Assembly: GCF_032884065.1 (NCBI RefSeq)
Contig: NC_088883.1
Location: 28,471,355 to 28,535,354, forward strand
Source of the DNA: Artemia franciscana
Taxonomy: Eukaryota > Arthropoda > Branchiopoda > Anostraca > Artemiidae
Length of the DNA: 64,000 nt
Direction of reading: 5' to 3'
The notes under the pieces were generated by a model. It worked only from the letters and a program-made list of their open reading frames with translations. It had not been told where the DNA came from and did no database searches. A program made the position numbers and the translations under genes. Shown here piece by piece: positions 1-12,669 of the stretch; position 1 is the first letter of the stretch; each line of letters opens with the position of its first letter.

Positions 1-609
<609 letters not shown>

Positions 610-689
610 CTGCGCCACTAATGACCGTCTAAAACCCCAAAACACATTTTTTTAGTTTTTTTCACCCTCTTGGTATATTTAGGTTCTAT

Positions 690-973
690 AACCTACTACA
701 CTACTACTAATAACTACAGCAGCAAGCCGCTTGAGGCCAAAACAGATACGCTCGCTCCTCTCCATCAAAATCTATATAAAGTCATCCACATCTCTTTACG
801 TCCTCCCAAGAAGTTCGAATTTCTCTTAAATCCTTCGTTACCACTTTCTCCCCCCCCCCTACTCGGGGATGGTTGGCCAAAAAGGACGATCTTTGGCAAT
901 CTGTCATCCACATAAAGTGTCTTAACCGTCTGAGCCTTCCACTCATTAAAGCTCTAGAATGATGGACGCTGGT
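690..973 (-). pseudogene. 3' end of a non-LTR retrotransposon (reverse transcriptase ORF relic)
   Basis: On the minus strand, short frames interrupted by frameshifts encode segments typical of the C-terminal part of non-LTR reverse transcriptase ORFs: a DDRLPKIVLFGQPS-like segment in one frame, and KDLREIRTSWEDVKR in another at about 782-850. The 3' flank (690-780, with ctactactaataactac and gaggcca blocks) also occurs downstream of the reverse transcriptase relic at 59.2-60.2 kb, so both are the same family. The copy is dead: truncated and frameshifted. The family match is from memory of such proteins, not a search. Confidence 0.7.
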
Positions 974-985
974 CTTATAAAAGTA

Positions 986-1306
986 AGGTAAAGGTAAAGG
1001 ATACGGCATTAGACTTTACAGTCCCTACCGGCGGTGCTGATCTCCGTTTCATGGCCCTTCAGCCAGGAAGTGCAATGGGGGGTTGGGGGCCAGCCATCCT
1101 GTGCTTTCGCACACCCTTCCTGTTTACCTTCCCCAGATTTCTCCAGGTACCCATTTAGAGATGGGTCGACTCTGGCTAAGCTTACAGAGTCACGCCACTG
1201 ACCCCCGTCCCAACTGAAGAATTGGGTACACTGGGATTCGAACCCTCGTCCTCTCAGACAAAGGATCCCGAATCCAGCGCACCAACCAACTCGGCCAGGA
1301 CGGCTA
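986..1306 (-). mobile_element. tRNA-derived SINE with target-site duplication
   Basis: Read on the minus strand, the element begins at 1306 with a tRNA-like head. An A box-like TGGCCGAGTTGG is followed by a B box GGTTCGAATCC (about 1230-1300), the RNA polymerase III internal promoter. The body follows, and the element ends with a short TTTACC-type repeat tail at 986-1005. A 12-bp direct repeat, cttataaaagta, flanks it at 974-985 and 1307-1318, the footprint of target-primed insertion. The head resembles a tRNA gene, but the roughly 320-bp length, tail and duplication mark a SINE. A partner LINE would supply the reverse transcriptase. Confidence 0.9.
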
Positions 1307-1318
1307 CTTATAAAAGTA

Positions 1319-1750
1319 TCACATTATAATGTGGTATTATAAAAATGTGGTATTATGAAAATGTGGTATTATAAAAAAATACCACATTTTTTTGTACAGC
1401 TTACTGTCTGAAATATGATCAGTCAGAAGGCCAAGTCTTAGCGAACCAAGGCCAACTGAAGTGACTTTACAACAAAACCTTATTCTTCAAAATACCAACC
1501 TTCATATTAAGAATTAGCTTATCTAAATCCTACAAACACAAGACTGATACTGACATGTCGTTACAGAATATCAGTATATATATATGCTTAAATGATATAA
1601 CCTCCACCCATATCATGGAAGATTCTCTGAGGCTTTTGGGAGTGGTTTCAGCATACCAATTTAAATTGTGTTTGGTAACTTCTATGTAATTATAAATCGG
1701 GGTTACATTTCCGTTCCTGATGAATATTTTTTAATGAATATTGTTTATAT
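1319..1750. other. Non-coding stretch with a short tandem motif
   Basis: Three copies of an atgtggtattat motif occur at about 1328-1375, followed by an inverted copy (aataccacat). No gene is seen in the rest. Confidence 0.5.
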
Positions 1751-1754
1751 TCTT

Positions 1755-1985
1755 CTTTAATTTAATTAAAGAATTCCCAACGCCTCAGCCCCTCCTCAAC
1801 GCCTCGCTCTTTACGCTAAAGTTTGACTCTTTCTCATAACCCTACTTAAAAAAAACAACTTTAACGTAAAGGGGGAGACGTTGAGGAGGGGATAATCCCT
1901 TTCATATACGGAATAATTCCTGTTCGCTTTAAGTTTTAATGTCGCTCCTTACTTGCAGTTAAAAAAAATTTGTTTTTGTTATATT
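1755..1985. repeat. Foldback copy of dispersed repeat family A
   Basis: Two arms face each other. The left carries cctcgctctttacgctaaag (about 1800-1820). The right carries its near complement, followed by a tail in which ttttaatgtcgctccttac is recognisable. The same inverted pair recurs at about 2.3, 7.0, 8.0, 14.8, 15.1, 16.5, 51.8 and 52.2 kb. This is a high-copy non-autonomous repeat. Confidence 0.8.
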
Positions 1986-2259
1986 TAATTTCTGAACGTT
2001 TTTGAATTGATGCATGTTTTGATTTTGACTCACCGCACATGAATAATTAAAACAAAATTTGCATATTATTTTTTTTGCTAAATGGCTTTCTCACAGTTTT
2101 GATCGGACGATTTAAAAAAAAATGGGGTGGGGGAGGAGGCCTAGTTGCCATCCAATTTTTAGTTACTTAAAAGTGCAGCTAGATTTTTTTAAAGAACGTT
2201 TTTGTTAGCAATAAACACTCGCACCTTACGAATTAACTTACGTAACGAACTTCTATATT

Positions 2260-3855
2260 TGTGTATTTTTATTACGTATATGAGGGGTTTCGCCCCCTAG
2301 TCAATACCTCGTCCTTTACACTAAAGCTTGAATTTTGTCCCAAATCCTTAAGAATGACCCTTCTATCACAAAGGCCGTAGAATAAATAATGAAATTACTA
2401 AAAATGCTTTAGTGTAAAGAGCAAGGTATTGTGGAGGAGACGAACCCCCTTATATACGTAATATTTTATGTTCGCTTTAAGTTTTAATGCTGCTCATTAC
2501 TTTCAGTTGAAAAAAAATATCTATTTTCTCATTGTTTTTTTAAATAATGCTAGAAAATCCTGCGCCCCCTTCATGGGAATTCTCTTCCCTCATGATAAAT
2601 TCCTCCATGGAAAGATCCTCCCATGTAACCCCATCCTCCCACCCACTCCCATCCCCGGCGTGAAAAAGTCCCCTGAAAACGTCTGTACACTTCATAATAA
2701 CCATTACTATATGTAAACAATGGTCAAAGTTTGTAACTTGCAGCCTCTCCCCTGGGGACTGTGAGGGATTAGGTCGTCCCCAAAGACATAATTATTAGGT
2801 TTCGACAAGGCTGAACAGAATGGTCCCATTTCTTTAAAAATGACCACTGAATTACAAAGGCCCTAGAATAACTAGTTGAAATTCTATTAAATACTTTAGC
2901 GTAAAGAGTGAGGTATTGTGGAGGAGACTAACCCCCTTATATACGTTATAATTTCTGTTCGTTTTAGGTTCTAATGCTGCTCCTTACTTCCACCTGAAAA
3001 GCCTTTTTTATTTATTTGCTTATTATTTTTTTAAATAATACTAGAAAATCCTGCGGCCCCTTCATGGAAATTCTTCTCCTTCATGCTAAATTCCTCCACG
3101 GAGAGATCTTCCCACGTAACCCCGATTACCCTTTAACGTGAAAAAGTCCCACTGAAAACGTCTGTACACGTCCCAAAAACCATTACTGTATGTTACAATG
3201 GTCAAAGTTTGTAACTTACAGCCCATCCTCCGGGGATTGTAGGGGATTATGTCGTCCCGAAAGACTTAATTATTAGGTTTTTTGACTATGATGAACAAAA
3301 TTTTAATCCAGTGACTTTAGGAAAAAATGAGCGTGGGAGGGGGCCTAGGTGCACTCTAATGTTTTGGTCACTTAAAAGAGCACTAGAACTTTTAATTTCC
3401 ATTAGAATGAGCCCTCTCGCGACAACCTAGGTCCATTCGATCGATACGATCACCCCTGGGGAAAAAACAAAAAACAAACAAACATGCATCTGTGATCTGT
3501 CTTCTGGGAAAAAATACATAATTCCACATTTTTGTAGATAAGAGCTTGAAACTTTTACAGTAGAGTTCTCTGATACACTGAATCTGATGGTGTGATATCC
3601 GTTAGGATTTTTTGACTTTTAGGGGGTCTTTCCCCCTATTTTCTAAAATAAAGCAAATTTTCTCAGGCTCGTAAATTTTGATTGGTAAAACTAAACTTGG
3701 TGAAACTTATGATTTAGAATCTGCGCAAAAATACAATTCTTTTGATGTAACTATTGGTATCAAAATTCTATTTTTTAGAGTTTCGGTTACTATTGAGCCG
3801 GGTCGCTCCTTACTGCAGCTTGTTACCACGAACTGTATGAAAAAATTCTAGGCAT
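2260..3855 (+). repeat. Composite dispersed repeat (families A and B), partly duplicated
   Basis: A foldback A segment (2270-2520) is followed by a segment carrying cctgcgcccccttcatgg and gtctgtacact blocks (2540-2800). A second, diverged copy of both (2870-3260) runs into a B tail (3260-3855) ending in tttagagtttcggttactat and a ttaccacgaactgt block. The same order recurs at 52.1-54.1 kb (+) and reversed at 7.3-8.0 and 15.4-16.3 kb, so A and B look like parts of one element of roughly 1.3-1.6 kb. No transposase frame is seen. Confidence 0.75.
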
Positions 3856-3924
3856 ATTATATAAACAATAGATTACTAAGCCATATACGCCAAGGGGGTC
3901 CTTGGGACTAGCTCCCTTCCCTAA

Positions 3925-4335
3925 CTCAGAACTCCCCCACACGTTGGTTCCTGAAAAAAAAAATTGGCACCCTCTTATCATTGGGCCAAAGTACTATAAC
4001 TTAACTTGGAACTCCCCCAAAATGTTGGTCCCTTCAAAGTAATTTTTGTGCTCTATTCGGATTATGCTAAAAGGCTATAAATTAACTTGGATCTCCCCCA
4101 AAATGTTGGCCTCCTCAAAATAATTTTTGTATCCTATTCTGATTTTGCTAAAATGCTGTAAATTAACTTGAAACTCTCCCAAAATGTTTGGCCTTCTCAA
4201 AGTAATTTTTTCTATTCTATTCTGATTCTGCCAAAAGGATATAAATTAAGTTGGAACTCCCCCAAAATGTTGTTTCCCTCAAAATAATTTTTGTATCCTA
4301 TCCTGATTGTGCCAAAAGGCTATAAATTACAAATT
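3925..4335. repeat. Tandem repeat, about 81-bp unit, five units
   Basis: The block ggaactcccccaaaatgttg recurs, with changes, at about 3930, 4009, 4089, 4170 and 4252, a spacing of 80-82 bases. Each unit continues with an aaagtaatttttgt-like and a gctataaatta-like block. Non-coding. Confidence 0.88.
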
Positions 4336-4339
4336 CAGA

Positions 4340-5275
4340 ATTTCGCCGAAGATTATTTTTATATTTCAGATGTTTGCTTGATTGTCCTCAAAAATGGTCA
4401 TTTTTTTAAAATTCTCTTATGACTTTTAAAATTCTCTCATGTTATTTACATACTTTTCTTGTGGCACTCAAGTATGCTTTTCAATTATTCATTTCCTTTT
4501 TTATTAAATTGACCACTGATACAAAATATATTTTATAAATTTCCTCTTTTGTAATTATATCATTGGAAAAATCAATCATTGCTGTCCTTTCCCAGAATTA
4601 GTATCATTGTATAATCAACAGTCAGTCCACTTTCATATTAGTTCTTTCCAAATATCTTAATTATTGTGGTGAATTCCTTCTTATTAAATGGTTTTTAGAC
4701 CCTTTTAAACACATTGCGCAAAATCCATATCTTTTTCAATAAAATGTAAATTACCCTCAATTTCTTTATGGGGTTTGACAGGGAGAGAGGGGACGGTAGA
4801 GTCATTCTTATTTATAAAGCTTAACCAGCTTTGTGACACTATTCTTGCTGATGTTGTTGATATTATGACAAAGAAACAACTGTTCGTAACACGAACCGTT
4901 TTCAGTAAAAGAGAAACGTCATCCTAGCCTTTGGAAGGTTTAGGGGGTGGTTTCCAGTGTCGTTGTTTGGATGGAGCAAGGGGAGAGTTGCACCCCCATT
5001 AATTTGAAGAAAAAATTAATATATAGCCTATGCTATATATCCAGATACCTCCCCTCTCCATAAAAGTGCTGGAGATTCGTCCAAGGGGTTGGCTGTTTCC
5101 TGGTTGCAGTAATTTCCGTTTGTTGTAAGTTGGACTTGATTATTCATGTTAATTTCTGTTCGTGTTTGGTGTTATTAACAAAATAAAAAGTTTTGAGTAG
5201 CACAAGTAATTTGTGATTGTGGGTTCAGTTGATATGATACATCCAGGTACGTTTGAACTATTGCTAGTTTTCAAA
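4340..5275. other. Intergenic stretch without a recognised feature
   Basis: AT-rich and stop-rich in all frames. I see no gene, RNA or terminal repeat. Confidence 0.45.
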
Positions 5276-5279
5276 TACA

Positions 5280-5425
5280 CTAATAGCTCTGAGATTTCCC
5301 AGAAAAAAAACTAAACTTGGTGAAACTTATATATTTAAAATCAGCATTAAAATACGATTCTTTTGATGCAACTATTGGTATCAAAGTTCTGTTTTTTAGA
5401 GTTTCGGTTACTGTTGTATATGAAC
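5280..5425 (+). repeat. Fragment of dispersed repeat family B
   Basis: It carries the aaactaaacttggtgaaac block and the terminal tttagagtttcggttact block seen at 3.7 kb and 53.2 kb. The short frames here are chance readings of the repeat. Confidence 0.75.
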
Positions 5426-5429
5426 TATT

Positions 5430-6980
5430 TGAAAACTGATAAGAACTGAAAAGATATATATTTTTTTTTCCCTGAAAAAGACTATTGCAATACAAACGAA
5501 TAATAATTAATTTAAAAAAAACAAATTCCATAATACAAGTATTTCGAAGAAAGCTAAAAAGCTTCATTAAGGCAAAAATGAGCAAAAATAAAGTCAAACA
5601 ATATTCCAAGACTAAAGCAACCACAAATCAATCACAACCACAACCACAAATCAATAAACAAATGAAACTCAAAACGAACAGAAATTACAATAAAAAGCCG
5701 AGTCAAACTCAAACGAGCTAAAGTTAACATGTAGGGCTTTTAGCCCCTATGCCTTCTCAAGACCAGATCACAATTTGCGCTTCACTGAAAACAAAATACG
5801 CTTGAAATGTTTTCACCTTTCTTACTTTCATAAATAAAAAATTACCAAAACCTTAGCGAAGATATGTCAGTAAATGTCAATTTAACTGACAGTCCGCGGT
5901 CATTTGTTAGTGTTTTGTTTGTTTGTTTTTTTCAGTAAAGCGCAAGTACTTTATTGATTTTCTTCGACGAAATAATTAGGATTCGACGTTCCCAATTACT
6001 AAAACTTTTAAGATTCTTCGGTATCGAACTGAGTAAGCTGCCATTTCGACTTTAGAAAAAAAAATACCGACACGTTTACTTATGTACCCATGCACATCAT
6101 ATGCGCTGCGCAAGTAAGGAGCGAAGTGGCTTTCGTATATTTTTTCAGGCTACTTCATATGGAAGGAGTTGTCTTGGGAAGGGCTCATTCGATTTCAGTT
6201 TTAAAGTTTTGGTTCCCCTTTTAAGAGTCAAAAGAGGTTGAAGGACAATCAACCCCTCTCTTGCGCCCTTTCTTTCCTTCCTCAACACCGTTAAAAAGAT
6301 TTGGACTGCCCTTTTGGTAAATATAGTCCAAAAGCCGATTGACCTTACCTTTTTAAATGACATGACCCCGCACAGACCTCGAGAAAAGGGCTGTAAATTA
6401 CTTGGGTTACTTCTGTGTTTACATATAGGTTTTTATTAGTGGGAGAGTATGCATATTTGATTCTCTATCTCCAAAAGTCTAAGGGTATTAAGGCGGAGCT
6501 TTCAGGGAGGTTTAGGAGGGTTTTATCCTAAATCAAAACATACTTTCTTCATCCGGGATTTGCGTATCTGTAATAGCTCATAAATGGCTAAGCCTTAGCC
6601 TTTAGAAGGCTTGTGAGGCATTAATCCTACTCCTCTTTGTGGTAGTTTCTGTTCCTTTGAAGTTTGATTTGGTTAATCATTTCAGTTCCTGTTCGTTCTG
6701 AGTTTATTCATTCATTGATAGTGATTTTTTGTTCGTTTTGAATATGAATTCCAATTTAGTTTATTTCTGATCGTCTCTGGACAATTTTCCGGTAGCAAAT
6801 TTTCAGATACAATGGACTTGTCTGGGAGCAATTTTTCTGGCGGGAGAGGGGGGTATTTTACTTGGGAAGAGCTTTCTGCAAAGGAGTTTTACTTGTGGGG
6901 AAGAATTTTGTATGGAGGGTGAGCCAGATTTCTTGGCATTACTTGAAAAATGGTCAGAAACTAAATTAAAAACAACGTTT
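5430..6980. other. Non-coding stretch, probably old repeats
   Basis: It contains a lysine-rich chance frame (5485-5721) over A-rich DNA and several gttcgttttgaatttga-like blocks (6640-6780), which look like diverged dispersed repeat. No gene is supported. Confidence 0.4.
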
Positions 6981-6984
6981 TTTC

Positions 6985-8350
6985 AACTCAAAATAAGGAG
7001 CTACATCAAACCTTAAAACCAACAGGAATTATTATGTATATAAGGGGGGTTGCCCCCTTCTCAATACTTCAATCTTTACATTAAAGTTTGGCTTTTTGCC
7101 CAATTCTTTAAGAACGGCTCCTGAAACACAAGATCCTTTTAATTAGAATATTTTTTTAAGTTCTAAAAAAAAACTTTAGGTTGAAGAGTGTAGAATTGAG
7201 AAGAGGGTAGTCTTCATTTTTGACGTTGATCCTTAACTTCACTTGAAAATTTTAGATTGTTTTTAACTTGTTGATTGCTCCCAAAACTTCGAGCCCCTTG
7301 AAACTAGCTTTCTTTCAATGCAGCTGTATCACCATTATTTCTGCTATGAAACAGTTCGTGGTAACGAACTGGTAAGGTTCGACCCGGCTCAATAGTAACC
7401 GAAACTCTAAAAAGTGGAATTTTGATACCAATAGTTGCATCAAAAGAATCAAATTTTAATGCTGATTTTAAATATATAAGCTTCATCAAGTTTAGTTTTA
7501 CCCATCGAAAATTACGAGTCTGAGAAAATTTGCTTTATGTTAGAAAATAGGGGAAAACACCCCTTAAAAACGATAGATTCTTAACGAAAATCACACCATC
7601 AGATTCAACGTATCAGAGAACCCTACAATAGAAGTTTCAAGCTCCTATCTACAAAAATGTGAAATTTTGCATTTTTTGCCACAATACAGATCACGGGTGC
7701 GTGTTTATTTGTTTGTTTTTGTTTTTTTTTTTCTCAGGGGTTATCGTATCGACCCAGTGGTCTCAGTGGAAGGGGCTGCAAGCTACAAACTTTGACCAGT
7801 GTTTACATATAGCAATGGCTATTGGGAAGTGTACAGACGTTTTCTGGGGGATCTTTTTGGTTTGGGTCAGGGGATTATGTGGGGGAACTTTCCATGGAGG
7901 AATTTGTCATGGGGGAAGATAATTTCCATGAAGGGGGCGCAGGATTTTCTAGCATTTAAAGAAAATGAAAAATAAACATGAAAAGGTTTTTTCAACTAAA
8001 AGTAAGCAGCAGCATTAAAACTTAAAAGGAATAGAAATTATTATGTATATGAGGGGGTTGTCCTCTTCTCAATACCTCACTCTTTACGTTAAAGTTTGGC
8101 TTTTTGCCCAATTCTTTAAGAAGGGCTCCTGAAACACAAGATCCTTTTAATGAGAATAATTTTTTTTTTAAGTTCTAAAAAAAAAATTTAGCTTAAAGAG
8201 TTTAGAATTGAAAAGAGGGTAGTCTTCATTTTGACGTTGATCCTTACCTTCACTTGAAAATTTTGGATTGTTTTGAATTTGTTCATCGCTCCCAAAGTTT
8301 CGAGCCCCTGAAACTAGCTTTCTTTCTATGCAACTGTATCATCATTATTA
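6985..8350 (-). repeat. Composite dispersed repeat bounded by direct copies of about 360 bp
   Basis: Two similar segments (about 6985-7345 and 7990-8350, offset about 1009 bp) each hold an A foldback, a gggtagtcttcattttgacgt-type block and a ctttctttc(a/t)atgcagctgtatca-type end. Between them lies a minus-oriented B segment (7350-7960). This could be a tandem duplication or one element inserted into another. There is no coding capacity. Confidence 0.7.
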
Positions 8351-8389
8351 TTAATGCTTATTAATAAGTTTTTTTTACTGTTTTAAAAA

Positions 8390-8535
8390 GTAGAGTTGAG
8401 AGAAATAGTCAAACTTTAGCGTAAGCAGCGGGGCATTGAGGAGGGAACAGTCCCTTTCATATACGGAGTAATTTCTCTTCGTTCTAAGTTTTAATATCAC
8501 TCCTTACTTCCAGTTTAAAAAACTTGTTTTTATTT
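8390..8535 (+). repeat. Half copy of dispersed repeat family A
   Basis: The right arm only: a ttagcgtaag block, then gaggagggaacagtcccttt and a taatatcactccttac tail. Confidence 0.7.
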
Positions 8536-8539
8536 ATTT

Positions 8540-9470
8540 ATTTTTAAGTAAGCCTGGGGCAGGCAAACCGTCGGTGTAGAGTTTTAAATTCTCCAGCGGG
8601 GGAGGGAGGGTTCAGCCGTAGTATCAGAAAATTGTGTCCTCCACCCACGAAATTCCAGTAAATTTCTCCGCAGAACGCTGTATTCCTTGAGGGATAGGCC
8701 CTCACAAGATCTCCTCGTCTCCTAGCCGCTGACCATAGGAATAACCTATAGCCTACTTATGCCATGGTTGCATACAATCCTTTTTCCGATAGTTAGATAA
8801 ATCAAATGAACTAGTCTCGAAACTAAATTCGGAAACTTCTTTAGTTGTGCTTAAGACCCTTTTTAAATAACTGCCTTTATCCTTTTCACAGTTACTATTT
8901 CTCAGCCAGGCATAAGGGCCAGAAATTACCGTGTGTGCTCAAATAAAAGAAACGCTCAATACCAGTTTATTTCTTAAATGCATTCAAATATTTATTATAT
9001 CAAAAACATAAACATAACATAAACAAAAACATAAACGAAACAATCAAAAACATAAACATTATTTTATTATAGTTTTGTATGATCTCATAGGGCAGTCTTA
9101 ATATAACCTTAATTACAGTTAATTGATTTGGTCTTTTTTTGGTACCATTTTCACCTATTGATCTCAGCCAATTACTTTTCACTTTTGACTTAACCTTGGG
9201 TACATTCATTAAAACTGCCCCACCTTTTTAAGAATTAGGCTTAAAAAAATTCAAACGAATATCTTAGTTATTCATCATTCTATGACATTGAAAATTGGAT
9301 CAGCATCTGTTAATGGGCCTGGAGATAGACAATAAAAGCTGCCTTGTCTTGAACTTGAACTTGTCAATAATCAGTGTTGATTTAACCACATCGTTAACGC
9401 TATATGATTAGAGTCGAAATGAATTGCGCTTTAGGCTGTATCATACTTTAAAAATGATTTTGCGATTCTC
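8540..9470. other. Intergenic stretch without a recognised gene
   Basis: Short frames only, for example an amphipathic 69-codon frame on the minus strand at 9000-9209 over AT-rich DNA. Nothing conserved is recognised. Confidence 0.4.
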
Positions 9471-9473
9471 AGC

Positions 9474-9796
9474 TTCGACCGCAGCTTAGATACCAATACA
9501 GTTACGAAAACTCCTATCTTACCCATGAGAAGCTTTTGGTACAGAGCTCTGAACTTAGCCCCTCCTCCAAGCCCGCGCTCCGACGCGTAGATGGTACTAC
9601 AACACCATAGGCGGGAACGCAATTTTATTTTAGTGCATACACAGCATATAAAAAACCAATACCAGTCCCCTGTTACCAATTAGATACCAATACCAGTTTC
9701 CTGTTTCCAGTCGCTATCATCGTTACCGCGCACTGTGTCCCAAAAATAAATCGAGTTTTCATAACTATATTGGTATCTAAGCTGTGGCTTCGACTG
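9474..9796. mobile_element. Miniature inverted-repeat element (about 320 bp)
   Basis: Inverted arms of about 36-40 bp bound the segment: cagcttagataccaata at the left (about 9482-9498), followed by gttacgaaaactc, and the complement gagttttcataac...tattggtatctaagctg at the right (about 9752-9785). The interior repeats ataccaataccagt twice. No transposase frame. The superfamily is unknown. Confidence 0.75.
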
Positions 9797-9882
9797 ACCG
9801 TCTCAAAAACATAAGGGTTCATTAGCGAATTCTCTCAGGGGACATCGAAACCGTCGAGAATTTATGATTTGACTGGTTCCTC

Positions 9883-10284
9883 TGTATTATTCAGGACACA
9901 CTCAATAGGTGAAGTTAGGTTCTATCGTGAAACAAACTACGATGCTGGTACATTTTATGAGAAAATCCGGTTTCATATCCACAAAGACAAAACTCAATTT
10001 AGTTTGCTACGCATAGTGATAGAAGATAGTGCCTGAACATGGATTTTGAAATGAAGATTTGGGGTTTGCCAAAGACTGAAAAAGAGATAATTATATTTTC
10101 CAGGATAAGGGGTTGTTGCCCACAACAAAACAGTGCGTCAATGGACACAACATGACTTTATACTCTTGCGAGAAGGAACATTTTTGGAAGTGTAACAATA
10201 GGCCATGTTTGAAATGTTAGGTTACAATTTTCATAATAAAGTATTATGTTTTGATCAAATTTTGAGTGTGTTCTGAATAATACA
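9883..10284 (+). mobile_element. Non-autonomous DNA transposon, probably Merlin/IS1595-like
   Basis: Terminal inverted repeats of about 23 bp: a tgtattattcagg start at 9883, with its complement ending at 10284. The interior keeps a piece of a zinc-ribbon N-terminus like those of Merlin/IS1595 (ISXO2-like) transposases. At 402 bp it lacks the catalytic domain. I could not find a clear 8-9 bp target duplication, which Merlin elements normally make. Confidence 0.7.
10039..10223 (+). pseudogene. Merlin/IS1595-type transposase N-terminus, relic
   Basis: From ATG at 10039 the frame reads about 20 codons. After a one-base shift near 10100 it continues as a segment with LLPTTKQCVNGHNM and EHFWKCNNRPC. 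The C-x2-GH-x-M and later C-x4-C spacing is what the N-terminal zinc ribbon of this transposase group shows. A stop follows at once, and the DDE-type catalytic core is absent, so the product cannot be active. Assignment rests on motif memory. Confidence 0.6.
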
Positions 10285-10289
10285 CAAGT

Positions 10290-12545
10290 ACCTTTGACTT
10301 AAAAAACGGTAAAAATCTACTTCATATATGGCGGTGATTTTGCCCGTCAAAATCGGGTGGCAGCACATGGAACTAGGAGAGTGGCGAAGTTGCTCAACTG
10401 CCAATCCCTTTGAACGGATTTTAGCATTTTCCACGTATGTCTGCTTAAAGATTTTAGGGTCTGCCCATCCTGAACTTTAAGAGGAAAACTCTGCTGGGTT
10501 TAATTTAGTTCCGTTTTGTTGCTGCTGTGTTGGCTTATCCTTAACGTAACATAAACATAGATAAAATAAATTTTAAGTAGAACTTTAGTCCACATCACTC
10601 TTCCAAAATAGGACACATCCATCATATTGAACCCAAATATGAAATCAGTTTTCGTCCATCAGCTGTGTGTTTTGAAACGCAGGAGTATCATCCATAGATT
10701 GTAGTTTAATAAGGTTATATAATCAGCACAAAATTACCGCGGCACCAAAACCATATTTAACTGGCTCTGAGTCGTTGATAATTTTGAGTTTATCAACAGC
10801 TGTTTCTATGATGTGGCTCAGCCAATTATGGCTCAGCCAATACTATTCTCAAAAACTTAGCAATGGGGTGGTAAATTCAGCAAAATACAAGCTCGAAAAA
10901 AAGTACAGTCTGTAAGCCTAGCCTTTCATTTAAGATATCGGTATGAAACCAACAAGCTCGTATCGAGGAATTTTTGGCGGTAGGTTTTTTTTTTCGGAAG
11001 GGGGGCGTGTACAAGATAAAACTCTAAAAAGCGCAACTAAACTTTGTTTATATCGATTTTTTTTGGCTTCATTTATGAGTTGGAAAAAAAATTTAAGGGG
11101 AGAACTTAATCCGTACCCCCCCTGGATACGGCCCTGGAAACCAATAAAAAATTTGCTAATTGAGAGATATTATAAATCAGGTTGTCATCCTGCTTTATTG
11201 CATTATCAGTTTTTGAATATTAAGGCTCAATATTTTAAGCAGCAATTTAATTTACTAGCGAAATTCCCTACAAAAATTTCTTAGTTCCCGGGAACAAATT
11301 TGTTGATGAAATTTTTAGCTGACATTTTTTGTTAGAATGACAGGAATACGCCTTCAGTAAAATCTTTTCGATGTTGTTTACATGTCGAATATTTTAGGCT
11401 GAAATATTCCCTAATCCGTGGAATGTTGGTAATTTTTTTTTCTTTATTTGAGTAGATTCCTTTATTCTGACATTTCATCTTTGTTAATACAATCCTTTTA
11501 AGAGCTGCTTAACCGTTTTTTTGAGAACTACAGGATAGTGTCAGTCTAGACGTGCACCTATGTAGATTATAATTCCTAGAGCCTTACCCCTGAATTTCGA
11601 TTTTTTATGAAAAATGAACATTCAGTCACCAGGATTTTCTGGGGGGGGGGCACACAAACTTTAAAGTACCAATCAAAATTTTACTTTTATTCTTTGTTAC
11701 GTTTTTAAGGGTCGGACAAACGTTTCAGGAGGGAGGGGGTTTAACCCCCTAACCCCCCTCCAAGGATACGGCCTTGTCAGTCACACTCCCTATTCTCCCT
11801 ATAAACCTTGAAATTATGGATTCTCCTGAAATAAAAAAAAAACATCCTATTCTGTGTTTTCTTATCCTAGCCCTCAATATACTGTCCCTTAAAAAAAAGA
11901 AAAAAACTTTTTTGGACTTATTTAGCCTTCAGTGTTAGGTTTGTTATGGAGCGCCTGATTGACATATTAATTTAGACGCCGCAGAAAATGTTAAATTGCA
12001 TGTTTAAATGCCAAAATTCTTTTTAGCCGTTGGGAACAGCGAACAGTGCAAAATTAAGATAGCTATCTATTTGATAACTAATTTAAATCCAGTCGCATTA
12101 TTTAGCGCAAAATGTTTGATCTATCTTATCTCATTGTTCAATGTGAAGGCTAATTTAATATTTTATTGATAGCCTGAAGTTTGATGAAATACTTTCGCTT
12201 TTTGAAAACCATGTTTTCGGTAGTAATTGACCTCGTCTTAGGCAAAATCGTTTAAAGCAAATTTGACGTTGCTTATTAGCTGAACGTTTCTATCTGCCAT
12301 TTAGCTACACGAGTGAATATTCAACACTAAACTTTTCTCAAATGGTCTTTTTTTTATCTTTTGAATGATTTTTTTTTCTTCTCAAATTTTGTCTTAAGCA
12401 GATCTGATAACAGTTTTGATGATTCAGACCGCAATCAGAACAGACTGCACAGCTTAAAGGGGATGGCTTTGGTCCAATACCCACCCAACGACTTCTTAAG
12501 GTTTTTGCGCTTTTTTTAACATAAAAATATTTAAGCTCAAAATCA
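10290..12545. other. Long non-coding stretch
   Basis: No recognised gene. The longest frame (10943-11284, 113 codons) has no family resemblance and overlaps low-complexity T/G runs. G-rich and A-rich homopolymer runs are scattered here (11640, 11740, 11840). Confidence 0.4.
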
Positions 12546-12548
12546 GCA

Positions 12549-12669
<121 letters not shown>

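Noticed and set aside
1228-1300. A tRNA gene (A and B boxes)
   Set aside because: The tRNA-like part is the head of a 320-bp SINE with tail and target duplication; the acceptor stem is not closed.
6985-8350. An LTR retrotransposon
   Set aside because: The direct segments look LTR-like, but there is no gag or pol frame, primer-binding site or TG/CA end that I can see.
10943-11284. 113-codon plus-strand frame
   Set aside because: It crosses G-rich and T-rich runs and has no recognisable motif or splice context.
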